A stretch of DNA of 64,000 bases from HXMU1428-3 sp965215715 (GCA_965215715.1 OZ244129.1:2542001-2606000); one strand, 5' to 3'; counted from the stretch's first letter, positions 27,223 through 34,692 are shown. The notes: a model not told the origin generated them from the letters alone. A program made the numbers and translations.

Positions 27223-27924
27223 TCAATCGTAATATTCAGTTACCATTTGACTTTTTTCGGTGTCAAAGAAGGTGCGTTTTTTTGAACCCTTACCAACGAC
27301 AATTTCTTCAACTGGTTTGAGGTTTTCTGTTTTTGTCTTTTTAACAGTAAAAACTCCCTTTCCTTTCTTGTTTATCCTTTCTTGTTTATCCTTTCTATTA
27401 GATGTGAACTCCAGCAACATCTTATGTGCACTGCGCACAGCACGGATGTGAACCCCGGTTCTCAACAGTGATGTGAACTCAGTTAACATCACTTTTCTTC
27501 CCAGTTTCTTAGGTGACTTTTCAGCGTATTCATCTATAGCTTCTTGTAGCTGAATTAAGACATCATCAAAATCACGGTTCCATTGTTTTTCGTCAATTAA
27601 GTAATAACGGTTGGTGCACATTTTACCAACGCGCACTTTTCTTATCAGATTGAATATTTGCAAAATCTGAGTTTGGTATCCTACCCACTCACGAGATATT
27701 TTAAGGTGATTTGCAATCAGCTTTTGAGAGGGCCAAGACTTTTGTTCTTTGTTAGAATGACGAACGAAAGCGATGTAAACCATGCTTAAAGTAGGCCCAA
27801 AAATAGGGGTAAATTCGTCATAGAAGGCGTTGTCTATCGCAAAGCGCGTTTTAACTCGAAGATCACGAACCTCAAATCTTTCCACCTCTTGCTCGTCTTC
27901 ATACAGCTTGTAAATTTCTCCCAT
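27223..27924 (-). CDS. Helix-turn-helix protein, possible replication initiator or plasmid regulator
   Basis: 233 residues. The central block YIAFVRHSNKEQKSWPSQKL then IANHLKISREWVGYQTQILQ looks like the winged helix found in plasmid and phage replication initiators and replisome organisers. The C-terminal third is basic and low in complexity (KGKGVFTVKKTKTENLKP). A 14-bp in-frame direct repeat (TTTCTTGTTTATCC twice, 27363-27390) encodes a DKQERINKK-type stretch. The start codon lies inside a perfect dyad and has no ribosome site, suggesting autoregulation. A replication role is inference; it sits next to the recombinase of the element. Confidence 0.5.
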   Translation of the reverse strand: MGEIYKLYEDEQEVERFEVRDLRVKTRFAIDNAFYDEFTPIFGPTLSMVYIAFVRHSNKEQKSWPSQKLIANHLKISREWVGYQTQILQIFNLIRKVRVGKMCTNRYYLIDEKQWNRDFDDVLIQLQEAIDEYAEKSPKKLGRKVMLTEFTSLLRTGVHIRAVRSAHKMLLEFTSNRKDKQERINKKGKGVFTVKKTKTENLKPVEEIVVGKGSKKRTFFDTEKSQMVTEYYD

Positions 27925-27943
27925 GCGAACATTTTAGCATGGG
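27920..27943 (-). promoter_or_regulatory. Dyad over the start codon of the helix-turn-helix gene (candidate autoregulatory operator)
   Basis: CCCATGC (27920-27926) and GCATGGG (27937-27943) form a perfect 7-bp inverted repeat with a 10-base centre. The ATG of the gene at 27924 lies within the left arm. A TAAAAT hexamer within the dyad, six bases before the ATG, could be a -10 element, which would make the mRNA nearly leaderless. Confidence 0.5.
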
Positions 27944-28047
27944 GTTTTTTACGTATTTTCAAGGTGGGGATATCAATGGGGATAACGAGAGTAGCATTTC
28001 AAAATAATTATTTTAAAATACATAGTACAAAATGAATATAAACAAAT

Positions 28048-28380
28048 ATGCATAAAAATAAAAAGCAAAGAAATACAAAATTGGGGAAGGGGGCAATTGA
28101 GGTAAACAATGAACGGCTAACAAAGCTGAAGATTGGAGAGATGGAAAATATTGTTGGGTTAGTTCAAATACTTTGTGAAAACGTATTAGATGCTGTGAAC
28201 CTTGATAGCAGGACGGTTTTGATGAGTTATGGAAACCCAGCGGTTGTTAAAATTGATTTAAGAAAGTTAAACAAGCTCTCTTACGAAGAGGTGCGACAAG
28301 AACTTTTGAAACTGCATGATAAACAAAAATTGTTGGTGAATAAGGAGATGGACAGACTAGAGCGTGTGTTAGGAAAATAA
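28048..28380 (+). CDS. Hypothetical protein
   Basis: 110 residues, basic at the N-terminus, predicted largely helical (KIGEMENIVGLVQILCENVL, then LSYEEVRQELLKLHDKQKLL). No signal or membrane segment and no motif recognised. It is divergent from the helix-turn-helix gene at 27924 and convergent with the recombinase. The start has no obvious ribosome site, so the first residues are uncertain. Confidence 0.5.
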   Translation: MHKNKKQRNTKLGKGAIEVNNERLTKLKIGEMENIVGLVQILCENVLDAVNLDSRTVLMSYGNPAVVKIDLRKLNKLSYEEVRQELLKLHDKQKLLVNKEMDRLERVLGK

Positions 28381-28515
28381 CAAAAATCCATTTTCCAATT
28401 AAGGGGTTTCTAGTAGCTTTAGCTGTTGATAGATTATTGGTACACCCTTTGTCCCAAAGCTACGGTACAGCCAAAGTCCCAATGGGGAATAAAAAAAACC
28501 ATGTGTCGCACAATC

Positions 28516-29484
28516 TTACATTTCTGAATTATCAATGCCATGATGTCGTTTGTGAATGTCACGCAAGCGTTTATTTGTTACATGCGTATAGATTTGTGTA
28601 GTCGCTATGTTCTTGTGTCCAAGCAGCTCTTGGACGGCACGCAGGTCAGCACCGTCAGAAAGAAGATCGGTTGCATATGAATGGCGTATGGTATGCGGGG
28701 TAACGTCTTTATCGACACCGGCCAAATCAGCATACCGTCGAACCAGGCGCTGAATGGAACGCGCCGTTAATCGGCGATCATCGCAATTAGCTGATCGGTA
28801 ATTCACAAACAAAGGCGAGAACACATCACGCCGGGTTTTAAGATACAAGTGCAGCCATTTAGCCGCGCGTGGCGAAATAAAAATAGTGCGTGTCCGTTTT
28901 CCTTTACCAACAATCGGCAATTCAACGGTGTCAGTCGCCGGTGCTTTAGCTATTGTTTTAAACTGATCTACATTCAAAGAAACCAGTTCAGCAATTCGCA
29001 TACCGGTTGAGAAAAACAATTCCAGAATGGCACGGTCACGTAAGCCGTTCGGGATATCTGTGTCAGGTACTTGAAAGATTGAAAGTAAATCTTCGGTTGT
29101 GAGAAAAGCCACACTGTTTTGGATCGAGTTTTTTGGTAGCGATATCTTGGTGTGGGGGAGGGCTTTGATTTCACGTTCATTAAAATATTTTAAAAGGGCA
29201 CGTAGGGCTGAGAGGTAAAGCCTTTGAGATTTTTTAGAAAGTTGTCCCCCAAGGTTAGTGCGATATTTTTTAGATAGGTACAATCGGTACTGCCACACAT
29301 CGTCAGCAGTTAGTTGGTGGGGAAGAATGCTGTCATGGTTGATAGTTTTAAGCCACTGTGTAAAAATCTGAAGATAATTGCTGTAATTGTGTTGGGTGCT
29401 GTTGGTGAGGCCCTTTTCAATTTCACAATATTCAAGAAAAGAAGTGATGTGCTTTGAGATTGGTTGGTGGCTCTGCTTTGACAT
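28516..29484 (-). CDS. Tyrosine recombinase / XerC-XerD-like integrase
   Basis: 322 residues. Residues ~10-110 form the SAM-like core-binding domain (FLEYCEIEKGLTNSTQHNYS). The catalytic domain shows the expected residues: the first Arg in GMRIAELVSL, a Lys in the GKGKRTRTIF beta hairpin, HTIRHSYATDLL with His-x-x-Arg, LGHKNIATTQIYTHV with the second His, and the Tyr nucleophile in IYTHV. It should integrate and excise the element, or resolve dimers. Small genes of the element lie to the right and the initiator-like gene to the left. Confidence 0.92.
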   Translation of the reverse strand: MSKQSHQPISKHITSFLEYCEIEKGLTNSTQHNYSNYLQIFTQWLKTINHDSILPHQLTADDVWQYRLYLSKKYRTNLGGQLSKKSQRLYLSALRALLKYFNEREIKALPHTKISLPKNSIQNSVAFLTTEDLLSIFQVPDTDIPNGLRDRAILELFFSTGMRIAELVSLNVDQFKTIAKAPATDTVELPIVGKGKRTRTIFISPRAAKWLHLYLKTRRDVFSPLFVNYRSANCDDRRLTARSIQRLVRRYADLAGVDKDVTPHTIRHSYATDLLSDGADLRAVQELLGHKNIATTQIYTHVTNKRLRDIHKRHHGIDNSEM

Positions 29485-29661
29485 ATAGAGATACGTATTT
29501 GTGTAAATGATAATGCATCAACTCTACTACAATGGAGGCAGATGGGGATAACGTCGTATAATATTTATAAAGCGACGAACAAAATTTGTTGCCTTACAGC
29601 ACACCTTCTGGTATATCTTTCAGTACATCTTGCAGTATAGGTCATTCTGGGAGTGAAGTTG

Positions 29662-29889
29662 ATGTCAAAAGACAAAGTTTTAGAAAATCGTCTTCGTCGT
29701 ATGGCGGATCGTCAGGGCTACCAGCTATCTAAAATCAGGCGTCGTGATCCACTTGCGTATGATTACGGAAAGTATTTGCTGATTGACAAAACAACGAATG
29801 CAGCTCTGACAAACAGCAATAAATCAGGTAATCACTTTAGCCTCGAAGAAGTTGAGATATTTTTGAATATGAATAGACGGCAACAATAG
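29662..29889 (+). CDS. Small hypothetical protein of a widespread basic family
   Basis: 75 residues from the ATG at 29662 (GTG at 29653 is an alternative; a GGGAG site lies at 29649). The sequence NRLRRMADRQGYQLSKIRRR then DPLAYDYGKYLLID is a pattern seen in many small proteobacterial and actinobacterial proteins of unknown function. It is basic and soluble. It is divergent from the recombinase. Confidence 0.6.
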   Translation: MSKDKVLENRLRRMADRQGYQLSKIRRRDPLAYDYGKYLLIDKTTNAALTNSNKSGNHFSLEEVEIFLNMNRRQQ

Positions 29890-29974
29890 TAGACCGATAG
29901 TTCTGAGAGGGAGAGCCATTGCTGTGTCACCTTATATTTATGAAGTGACCCAGCATAGCTGAGCAGCTAGATGG

Positions 29975-30103
29975 TTAAAGGGCTTTTATTAAGTTGGTAA
30001 TCGCAGCTAATTCCTGATCTACGTCGTCAAAACGCTTAATCAATAAAGCGGTAAGGGGTTTAATCAAATCTCGATTGTCTTCTGTTTGGTGACTGGTTTT
30101 CAT
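29975..30103 (-). CDS. Very small hypothetical protein
   Basis: 42 residues: begins MKTSHQTEDNRDLIKPLTAL and ends LAAITNLIKAL. It is an amphipathic helix-like sequence. No ribosome site is visible, so expression is uncertain; it is reported because it sits on the same strand as the adjacent small genes and has a coding-like composition. Confidence 0.3.
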   Translation of the reverse strand: MKTSHQTEDNRDLIKPLTALLIKRFDDVDQELAAITNLIKAL

Positions 30104-30187
30104 ATAAGATCATTTTGAAATATCAAGTAGGGGCGTCACACCCTCCCCTCCCCCGAAGGTATTTTTAAAAAGTTTGATGAGTAAAGA

Positions 30188-30343
30188 CTACCCAACCAAC
30201 TTTTCTAGCAAGAGCACAAACATGCCGGCGCAAAGGGCGGTTAGTAATCCAAGAGTGAAATTAATTTTTGTGTCCAAGCTTTTGATCTGAATATTGAGTT
30301 CTTTTATTTGGTCAGATTCTTCAACTCTGTTTTTTATCGTCAT
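30188..30343 (-). CDS. Short membrane-tail protein, paralogue of the DUF1640-like gene next to it
   Basis: 51 residues: MTIKNRVEESDQIKELNIQI then KINFTLGLLTALCAGMFVLL and a stop. The second half closely matches the tail of the gene just upstream (KINFLMGLNVAVFAGIIVLL), so it arose by partial duplication. It starts one base after the previous stop (TAAAATG), so it is probably co-translated. One predicted membrane helix at the C-terminus. Confidence 0.6.
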   Translation of the reverse strand: MTIKNRVEESDQIKELNIQIKSLDTKINFTLGLLTALCAGMFVLLLEKLVG

Positions 30344-30344
30344 T

Positions 30345-30578
30345 TTAGACAAAAAGTTTTTCTAGCAACAAAACAATAATCCCAGCAAACACAGCCACAT
30401 TTAAGCCCATCAAGAAATTTATTTTGGTAATTACCAAGGAGAGTTGGTCTTTAGTAGCTAGTTTATCAGTATCAAAATCTTTGACTGCTTCTACAAAACC
30501 TTCAGCCTGCTCTTTGCTGTAGCCTTTCTTTTGCAAGAAATTTATCAGGTCATGTGTGTCTTTAACTAAAGTCGACAT
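30345..30578 (-). CDS. DUF1640-like coiled-coil protein with C-terminal membrane helix
   Basis: 77 residues from the ATG at 30578; an upstream ATG exists but the promoter layout supports this start. It contains FLQKKGYSKEQAEGFVEAVK (a helix-turn seen in DUF1640/CCDC90 proteins), a short coiled coil and one membrane helix. It is paralogous to the gene at 32575 over protein and promoter. There is no ribosome site; the -10 box lies eight bases from the ATG, so the mRNA is probably leaderless. Function unknown. Confidence 0.65.
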   Translation of the reverse strand: MSTLVKDTHDLINFLQKKGYSKEQAEGFVEAVKDFDTDKLATKDQLSLVITKINFLMGLNVAVFAGIIVLLLEKLFV

Positions 30579-30586
30579 ATACCAAA

Positions 30587-30614
30587 ATTGTACAACAAAG
30601 CTGGATTTCTGCAA
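30587..30614 (-). promoter_or_regulatory. Promoter of the DUF1640-like gene, giving a leaderless or near-leaderless mRNA
   Basis: On the minus strand, -35 TTGCAG (30609-30614), 16-bp spacer and -10 TACAAT (30587-30592). The ATG is eight bases beyond the -10. The same arrangement, with conserved spacing, recurs at 32847. Confidence 0.7.
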
Positions 30615-30656
30615 CCACCCTTCCCTGCTGACTGTCTTATAAATCAGGAGTTAAAT

Positions 30657-30752
30657 CTAAGGCATTCCCCCCCCCTGAAACCCTTCCAGCTTAATATTCT
30701 GCGGCATTTCCATTCGGCAATCACCGCCACAGCCCCAGTGCTGGCATTTCAT
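30657..30752 (-). CDS. Cysteine-rich microprotein (31 residues)
   Basis: Encodes MKCQHWGCGGDCRMEMPQNI and 11 more residues ending GGGMP. Three Cys and one His in the first 13 residues suggest a small metal site. A GGTGGAG ribosome site is spaced well before the ATG at 30752. It is too short for confident calling and no relatives are recognised. Confidence 0.35.
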   Translation of the reverse strand: MKCQHWGCGGDCRMEMPQNIKLEGFQGGGMP

Positions 30753-30812
30753 ATTATTCTCCACCTGATCTAACCATAGATAGCCAGGAAACATGCCGGT
30801 CAATTGCTTACA

Positions 30813-30884
30813 TCCTTCAGAAAAGAACATTTGCGGAAGTCAATCCTATCGAGCAACTGATTGTAAGGGGCGCTCCCCTTCCCC
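30813..30884. repeat. Imperfect dispersed repeat, copy 1
   Basis: Begins TCCTTCAGAAAAGAAC and ends with the perfect hairpin AAGGGG-CGCT-CCCCTT followed by CCCC. It matches 31827-31909 with one indel of about ten bases. Confidence 0.65.
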
Positions 30885-30975
30885 AAACTCAGCGCTTTAG
30901 AAATTTTTGTTAGTCAGGAAAACTTAAAAATCGTTGTGTCTATTTCAACGTCTGTCAGCAAGTAAGATAAAATTC

Positions 30976-31281
30976 TTACCTATTAAATCGCTCTAGCCCA
31001 CCAACGCTTCGAATACCACGTTGGTCTCGAATATCTATTACATAAATAATGTCATCTCTAAGAGTATAGATAATTGAGAATGGCGTTTTTGGAATTTTCA
31101 GTTCTCGAACCCCTTCAATTTCATCAAACTCATGACCACTCAAAGGGTTTTCTCTCAAAAGGGTTTTAGCTTCTTTGTATTTTTTTAAGCCGTTCTTTCT
31201 GCCAGAGGTGAAGATACGGTCATAGTATTTAAGCATCCATCTCAGACCGTCTTCGGAAGTTGCAAGGAATTCTATCTTCAT
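30976..31281 (-). CDS. RelE/ParE-superfamily toxin
   Basis: 101 residues with the compact RelE-like fold pattern: an N-terminal helix pair (SEDGLRWMLKYYDRIF, NGLKKYKEAKTLL), then GVRELKIPKTPFSIIYTLRD and IIYVIDIRDQRG, with the late Arg residues expected near the active site. The antitoxin gene is three bases upstream. Such toxins cleave ribosome-bound mRNA or poison gyrase; which one cannot be decided here. Confidence 0.82.
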   Translation of the reverse strand: MKIEFLATSEDGLRWMLKYYDRIFTSGRKNGLKKYKEAKTLLRENPLSGHEFDEIEGVRELKIPKTPFSIIYTLRDDIIYVIDIRDQRGIRSVGGLERFNR

Positions 31282-31284
31282 AAT

Positions 31285-31557
31285 CTATGCTTTTGAAGCT
31301 TTTGGAAAAGGAGTTTCTTCTCCTTGCGACCATTCCTCTACCCACTTATCCATTTTCGCTTCTGAAATAGTTTCACCCGCATCAATCTGTTGAAGACCAA
31401 GTGAGATAAGAGAATAGGTATATTCACGGTCTTCGACCATAGCCTCTATAGCTTGATTGACGACATATGAAGCAGAACGGTCTTCATGTTTCGCTATCTT
31501 TTCGACACGCTTCTTTAAGTCTCTATCAATTCTTGTTGTAAACGGAGTGGTTGCCAT
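31285..31557 (-). CDS. Ribbon-helix-helix antitoxin
   Basis: 90 residues from the ATG at 31557. The first ~45 residues fit a CopG/RHH DNA-binding domain: beta strand TPFTTRIDRDLKKRVEKIAK and helix ASYVVNQAIEAMVEDRE. The C-terminal part (ETISEAKMDKWVEEWSQGEE) would wrap the toxin. It precedes the toxin by three bases under a good sigma-70-like promoter and probably represses it. Confidence 0.85.
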   Translation of the reverse strand: MATTPFTTRIDRDLKKRVEKIAKHEDRSASYVVNQAIEAMVEDREYTYSLISLGLQQIDAGETISEAKMDKWVEEWSQGEETPFPKASKA

Positions 31558-31595
31558 CTCAATCATAATCTTTGTTATTTTAACTATATGCAGTA

Positions 31596-31623
31596 ATTGT
31601 ATTCAATTGTCTTACAATGTCAA
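31596..31623 (-). promoter_or_regulatory. Promoter of the RHH antitoxin/RelE-like toxin operon
   Basis: Minus strand: -35 TTGACA (31618-31623), 16-bp spacer, -10 TACAAT (31596-31601). The spacer carries TTGTAAGACAATTGAA, an imperfect dyad likely to be bound by the antitoxin. Confidence 0.75.
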
Positions 31624-31661
31624 CTATCTGACAGGCCAGACCAGTACTAGATAAATACAGT

Positions 31662-31820
31662 TCATTTGTTCACTCTTAGCCGGCGCTTAATCCCGACAAA
31701 AGCTGCCAAAGCGGCCTCATAAGACGGTTGTTTGATCTGAACAATGGATTGGGGTTTATTGTCCAGCAAAGCCAAAGTTTCTAAATCAGAGGGTTTGTTT
31801 TTTTGTCTTCTTTTGGTCAT
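31662..31820 (-). CDS. Small basic hypothetical protein (52 residues)
   Basis: Starts MTKRRQKNKPSDLETLALLD and ends VGIKRRLRVNK. It has an exact AGGAGG ribosome site eight bases from the ATG, the best in this stretch, so translation is likely. Both ends are basic. No family recognised. It lies between the two toxin-antitoxin pairs on the same strand. Confidence 0.55.
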   Translation of the reverse strand: MTKRRQKNKPSDLETLALLDNKPQSIVQIKQPSYEAALAAFVGIKRRLRVNK

Positions 31821-31826
31821 GTTACC

Positions 31827-31909
31827 TCCTTCAGAAAAGAACGTAACAGGAACATGCGCCGAGAGTCAATCCTGTCTAGCAATTGATTTTAAGGGGCACT
31901 CCCCTTCCC
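31827..31909. repeat. Imperfect dispersed repeat, copy 2
   Basis: Matches copy 1 at 30813-30884. It includes the AAGGGG-CACT-CCCCTT hairpin (31891-31906), and its left end overlaps the ribosome site of the 52-residue gene. Confidence 0.65.
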
Positions 31910-31920
31910 GCCATAAAACG

Positions 31921-31956
31921 ATAAAACCCCACAATCGTTTAGATGCGGGGTTTTAT
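31921..31956. terminator. Intrinsic terminator next to the ParE-type toxin gene
   Basis: ATAAAACCCC (31921-31930) pairs with GGGGTTTTAT (31947-31956), with extra pairing inside. For leftward transcripts, the gene at 31953 ends in its right arm. T-runs lie on both sides. Confidence 0.75.
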
Positions 31957-32255
31957 TTTAAGAGGTTTTTTGTGATGTTTTGCTTACCATGAAGTATTCG
32001 CAAAATTTGCACTTGCTGCGCTTCTTCATCAAAGTCATAGAACATGACATAGGGTAAAACCAAAATAGCCCGGGTGGTTTCACCTAAGAGGGGGCGTAAG
32101 GCACCCATTGCCGGCATGGTTTGGATTAAATCAATTGCGTCGGCGAACTCACCAGCATATTTTTGGGTCGTCCCCTCACCTGCCATTTCAGTGAGATACA
32201 GCAAAATATCTTCCAAATCACGCTTAGCACGTGGGGCAAACTTTATGGTGGTCAT
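31953..32255 (-). CDS. ParE-type toxin
   Basis: 100 residues, with the ParE pattern IKFAPRAKRDLEDILLYLTE, then GEFADAIDLIQTMPAMGALR PLLGET, and the C-terminal strand YVMFYDFDEEAQQVQILRIL HGKQN. Homologues inhibit DNA gyrase. The start is six bases after the stop of its antitoxin gene. The stop codon lies in a terminator stem. Confidence 0.88.
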   Translation of the reverse strand: MTTIKFAPRAKRDLEDILLYLTEMAGEGTTQKYAGEFADAIDLIQTMPAMGALRPLLGETTRAILVLPYVMFYDFDEEAQQVQILRILHGKQNITKNLLK

Positions 32256-32261
32256 ATAAGA

Positions 32262-32501
32262 TTAACGGGCTGCTCTTTCTCTAAGCCAAGCGATAACTGG
32301 TGCAGCATCAAGGGCCTTACCGTCTGCAATTTCTTGGCGGGCTTCATCAATGTATGGTTTAGCCCAAGATAAATCATCAGTTTGAATGGACTTTAGTGTC
32401 TCAACAGCCATATTGAGGGCTTCATCTTCCGAGGAAAAAGTACCCTCTTTGACTTGTTGCTCTAGCCATTCTTGATTTGTTGGTGTGAGTGTATTTGTCA
32501 T
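32262..32501 (-). CDS. ParD-like antitoxin
   Basis: 79 residues from the ATG at 32501. It matches ParD-type antitoxins: TLTPTNQEWLEQQVKEGTFS then SEDEALNMAVETLKS, followed by a toxin-binding tail. It lies immediately before the ParE gene in the usual antitoxin-first order. Confidence 0.85.
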   Translation of the reverse strand: MTNTLTPTNQEWLEQQVKEGTFSSEDEALNMAVETLKSIQTDDLSWAKPYIDEARQEIADGKALDAAPVIAWLRERAAR

Positions 32502-32574
32502 AATTCTTTTATAGCACATTTAAAAGAGATGTCAGTCCCCTACTTTTTGAATGATAATTAAAAAAGTCGGTGTG

Positions 32575-32838
32575 TTACAAAACCAACTGCAAAATCCCCA
32601 CTACTGCCGCAATGATGATAAGGGTTTGAGCAGCAACAATTTTGTACATTTCAGAACGCAGGTTGGCAATTTCTCCACGAATGTCGGCTGTTGCATTTTT
32701 AACATCATTTTTACTAGCAACAGCATCAAGATCAATGTTTTGGAAAACGCTGATGAAACCTTCAGCTTGTTTGTCTGAATAACCATGCTCTTTGAGAATG
32801 GCATTTGCCTTTAGAGTGTCGATAGTAATCGTTGTCAT
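32575..32838 (-). CDS. DUF1640-like coiled-coil protein with C-terminal membrane helix, second copy
   Basis: 87 residues: ILKEHGYSDKQAEGFISVFQ, a coiled coil (NATADIRGEIANLRSEMYKI) and a terminal membrane helix (TLIIIAAVVGILQLVL). Architecture, promoter and spacing match the gene at 30345, though the sequences have diverged. Again no ribosome site, with the -10 box eight bases from the ATG. Role unknown; small membrane coiled-coil proteins on mobile elements could serve in entry exclusion or defence, which is speculation. Confidence 0.7.
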   Translation of the reverse strand: MTTITIDTLKANAILKEHGYSDKQAEGFISVFQNIDLDAVASKNDVKNATADIRGEIANLRSEMYKIVAAQTLIIIAAVVGILQLVL

Positions 32839-32846
32839 ACATCAAA

Positions 32847-32874
32847 ATTGTACAATAAAGATGGTTTTATGCAA
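32847..32874 (-). promoter_or_regulatory. Promoter of the second DUF1640-like gene, leaderless type
   Basis: Minus strand: -35 TTGCAT (32869-32874), 16-bp spacer, -10 TACAAT (32847-32852), ATG eight bases on. The surrounding ~55 bases match those before the gene at 30578. Confidence 0.7.
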
Positions 32875-32928
32875 CTCCCCTTCCCTACTCTATTGACCTG
32901 CGTGGTTTGACCTGAGTTTGCTAAAGGA

Positions 32929-33093
32929 TCAAAACCAATCAATTACCGGCAAGGCACTTTCGGGTGTGTAGTGATGATTGATGTTTTCATTGACTAGAGT
33001 TTGTGATTGAAGCGCTGATAAGTGGTCTATTTTATCCAGATCAGCAATTGAAAATGTGATGGTTGGTTGAGCTGCTTTTTGATTTAAGTGCAT
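32929..33093 (-). CDS. Small hypothetical protein (54 residues)
   Basis: Starts MHLNQKAAQPTITFSIADLD and ends HHYTPESALPVIDWF. Acidic and soluble, with no ribosome site seen. Composition looks coding and it shares strand and spacing with its neighbours. No family recognised. Confidence 0.35.
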   Translation of the reverse strand: MHLNQKAAQPTITFSIADLDKIDHLSALQSQTLVNENINHHYTPESALPVIDWF

Positions 33094-33133
33094 AATTTTG
33101 ATTTGTTAAATAAGTTGTTTTATCGCAAATAAT

Positions 33134-33949
33134 TTATTCGAGTTTGGGCAGGTCATCGACAACCTCATCAAGCTGGTAACCTTCAGACGGGTCTGGAAGT
33201 AATTTCTTCTTCCCACTGATTTTTTTCCATGCTCGTTTGAAAACACCCTCATTTTCCATTTTGTAAGCATATGAATACAAAAACCCGGTCGCTTCCTTCT
33301 GCTTGATCATCTCCTTTTCTTTGATGGCAAGCTGGGTGTCTTTATCAATTAATTTCTGGTTTGCTTCTCTGTTTGCTTCTTCGATCACCTCTTTAGCTTC
33401 AGTGATTGATTTTAATTGGCCTTGCAACGCATCGATGGCTTTGTCTGCAAATTCTTTCATTTGCGCGATCTTGCGTTCTGTCTCGTCTTGATTATCTGGC
33501 TTAATTTCTAAATTATCGCCTGCGCGTTGCGTGTTATCTTGCGGGGTGTGTCGCGATGACGCGTCGTGTAGATTGTGTTGATTTTGTTGACGCGCAGTAT
33601 CGCGCAACGGGTTTTCTTCTCGCGATATATCGCGCATATGCGCGAGACGCTCCATTTGTTGTGTTGCTTCTATTTTATCTAAGGCAGACTGCCTATTCAT
33701 GAAATATTTATCGTGATTACCAACTTTATGGGTCTCATTGTCTATTTCTTTTATCTTACAATAGTGTTGAATTGTACGGGTTGAGCGGGGTACACCAGCT
33801 TCTGTGAACATCGCCACAACCTCTTCAACACTTAAAGAATAATAGTCTCGATCGATGTATTCGATGTTATGAATAGAGTGATTTTGGTCAGAACGAGACT
33901 GCGCGCTATTGCGTGATACTTCGTCATCCATATAAGTTAAATGTAACAT
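33134..33949 (-). CDS. DNA-binding-like protein with long coiled coil
   Basis: 271 residues from the ATG at 33949; the ATG at 33931 is an alternative, and neither has a ribosome site. Residues ~35-65 (YYSLSVEEVVAMFTEAGVPR STRTIQHYC) resemble the helix-turn-helix of plasmid regulators that also have coiled coils (KfrA-like). A region with several 'DTARQQNQHNLHDASS'-like polar repeats follows, then a coiled coil over ~150-225 (AKEVIEEANREANQKLIDKD). It is the last gene of the long leftward operon or has its own promoter under the dyad at 33947. A plasmid-stability or nucleoid-like role is plausible. Confidence 0.55.
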   Translation of the reverse strand: MLHLTYMDDEVSRNSAQSRSDQNHSIHNIEYIDRDYYSLSVEEVVAMFTEAGVPRSTRTIQHYCKIKEIDNETHKVGNHDKYFMNRQSALDKIEATQQMERLAHMRDISREENPLRDTARQQNQHNLHDASSRHTPQDNTQRAGDNLEIKPDNQDETERKIAQMKEFADKAIDALQGQLKSITEAKEVIEEANREANQKLIDKDTQLAIKEKEMIKQKEATGFLYSYAYKMENEGVFKRAWKKISGKKKLLPDPSEGYQLDEVVDDLPKLE

Positions 33950-33987
33950 TTGCGCCGTATTTTTAATGACGCAACACGGCGCAAATG
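33947..33987 (-). promoter_or_regulatory. Perfect inverted repeat over the start of the coiled-coil DNA-binding gene
   Basis: CATTTGCGCCG (33947-33957) and CGGCGCAAATG (33977-33987), 11-bp arms with a 19-base centre. The left arm contains the start codon of the gene. This suits binding by the gene's own dimeric product (autoregulation). Confidence 0.65.
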
Positions 33988-33998
33988 TGGATAGCGGG

Positions 33999-34412
33999 TT
34001 ACTCCCAAACAGGTTGGCCACCCTCAACGCCACTATAATTTTTTTGTTCATCATAGTGCTTCTGGTCGTATTCATAGCCCCACTCATCTTCTTTGGGATT
34101 TTGAATACTGCCCTGAACTGACTTATCGCCGGTTGCTGAGACAAATTCTTTGTCTGATTTTTTATGATTTCCACCGCCAGTAATGCTGGCGGTGTCATTA
34201 TTATTGGTGATTTTTGTTTTTTGTTTTTGCGTCTTTTTTATCTGTTTTTCTTTTATTGTTTTTGCGTGTTTGTGAGCGATTAGATAATCGGGGATACCAG
34301 TGAGGATACGAAAAGCAAAAACTATGCTTAATGATGTAATCAGAACACTAGAAAGAAATACATAAATCAAAATCAGAAGACTTTCTGTATCTGGTGATAA
34401 TTGAGATGACAT
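33999..34412 (-). CDS. Membrane-anchored hypothetical protein
   Basis: 137 residues from the ATG at 34412, with an AAGGAG site seven bases upstream. One or two membrane segments near the N-terminus (LLILIYVFLSSVLITSLSIV) are followed by a basic, lysine-rich cytoplasmic stretch (KHAKTIKEKQIKKTQKQKTK) and an acidic tyrosine-rich tail. No family recognised. It lies in the transfer operon, 13 bases from the small membrane protein gene upstream. Confidence 0.6.
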   Translation of the reverse strand: MSSQLSPDTESLLILIYVFLSSVLITSLSIVFAFRILTGIPDYLIAHKHAKTIKEKQIKKTQKQKTKITNNNDTASITGGGNHKKSDKEFVSATGDKSVQGSIQNPKEDEWGYEYDQKHYDEQKNYSGVEGGQPVWE

Positions 34413-34424
34413 GATCAAGCTCCT

Positions 34425-34640
34425 TTATTGAGAAAAATAGATGTTGAGTGCTTGCCAGGTGGCCAACAGACAGGCGAACAGGCCAAAAGCCGTTCCAATA
34501 AAAACACCGCTTTTGAAACATTGAGAAAGGGCATTTTCCAAAACTGTCCGACCGTTTTTATCCCGGTAGGAGGGGTGATGAATGTCAGCGGGAAGGTTTG
34601 TATTTTCATTGTGTTCAATGATGGTTGGGGGACGAGACAT
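34425..34640 (-). CDS. Small single-pass membrane protein
   Basis: 71 residues with an N-terminal polar segment and one C-terminal membrane helix (SGVFIGTAFGLFACLLATWQ). A GGAG site precedes the ATG. An overlapping frame at 34415-34618 has a less plausible composition and start. Part of the leftward transfer operon; function unknown. Confidence 0.6.
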   Translation of the reverse strand: MSRPPTIIEHNENTNLPADIHHPSYRDKNGRTVLENALSQCFKSGVFIGTAFGLFACLLATWQALNIYFSQ

Positions 34641-34692
34641 ATTAAAACTCCAAAATTAAATTTTCAGGGACAATAAAAACAGAGATAAGTCC

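Noticed and set aside
34415..34618. Alternative frame over the 71-residue membrane protein
   Set aside because: Poor start context and less protein-like composition than the 34425-34640 frame, which has a GGAG site.
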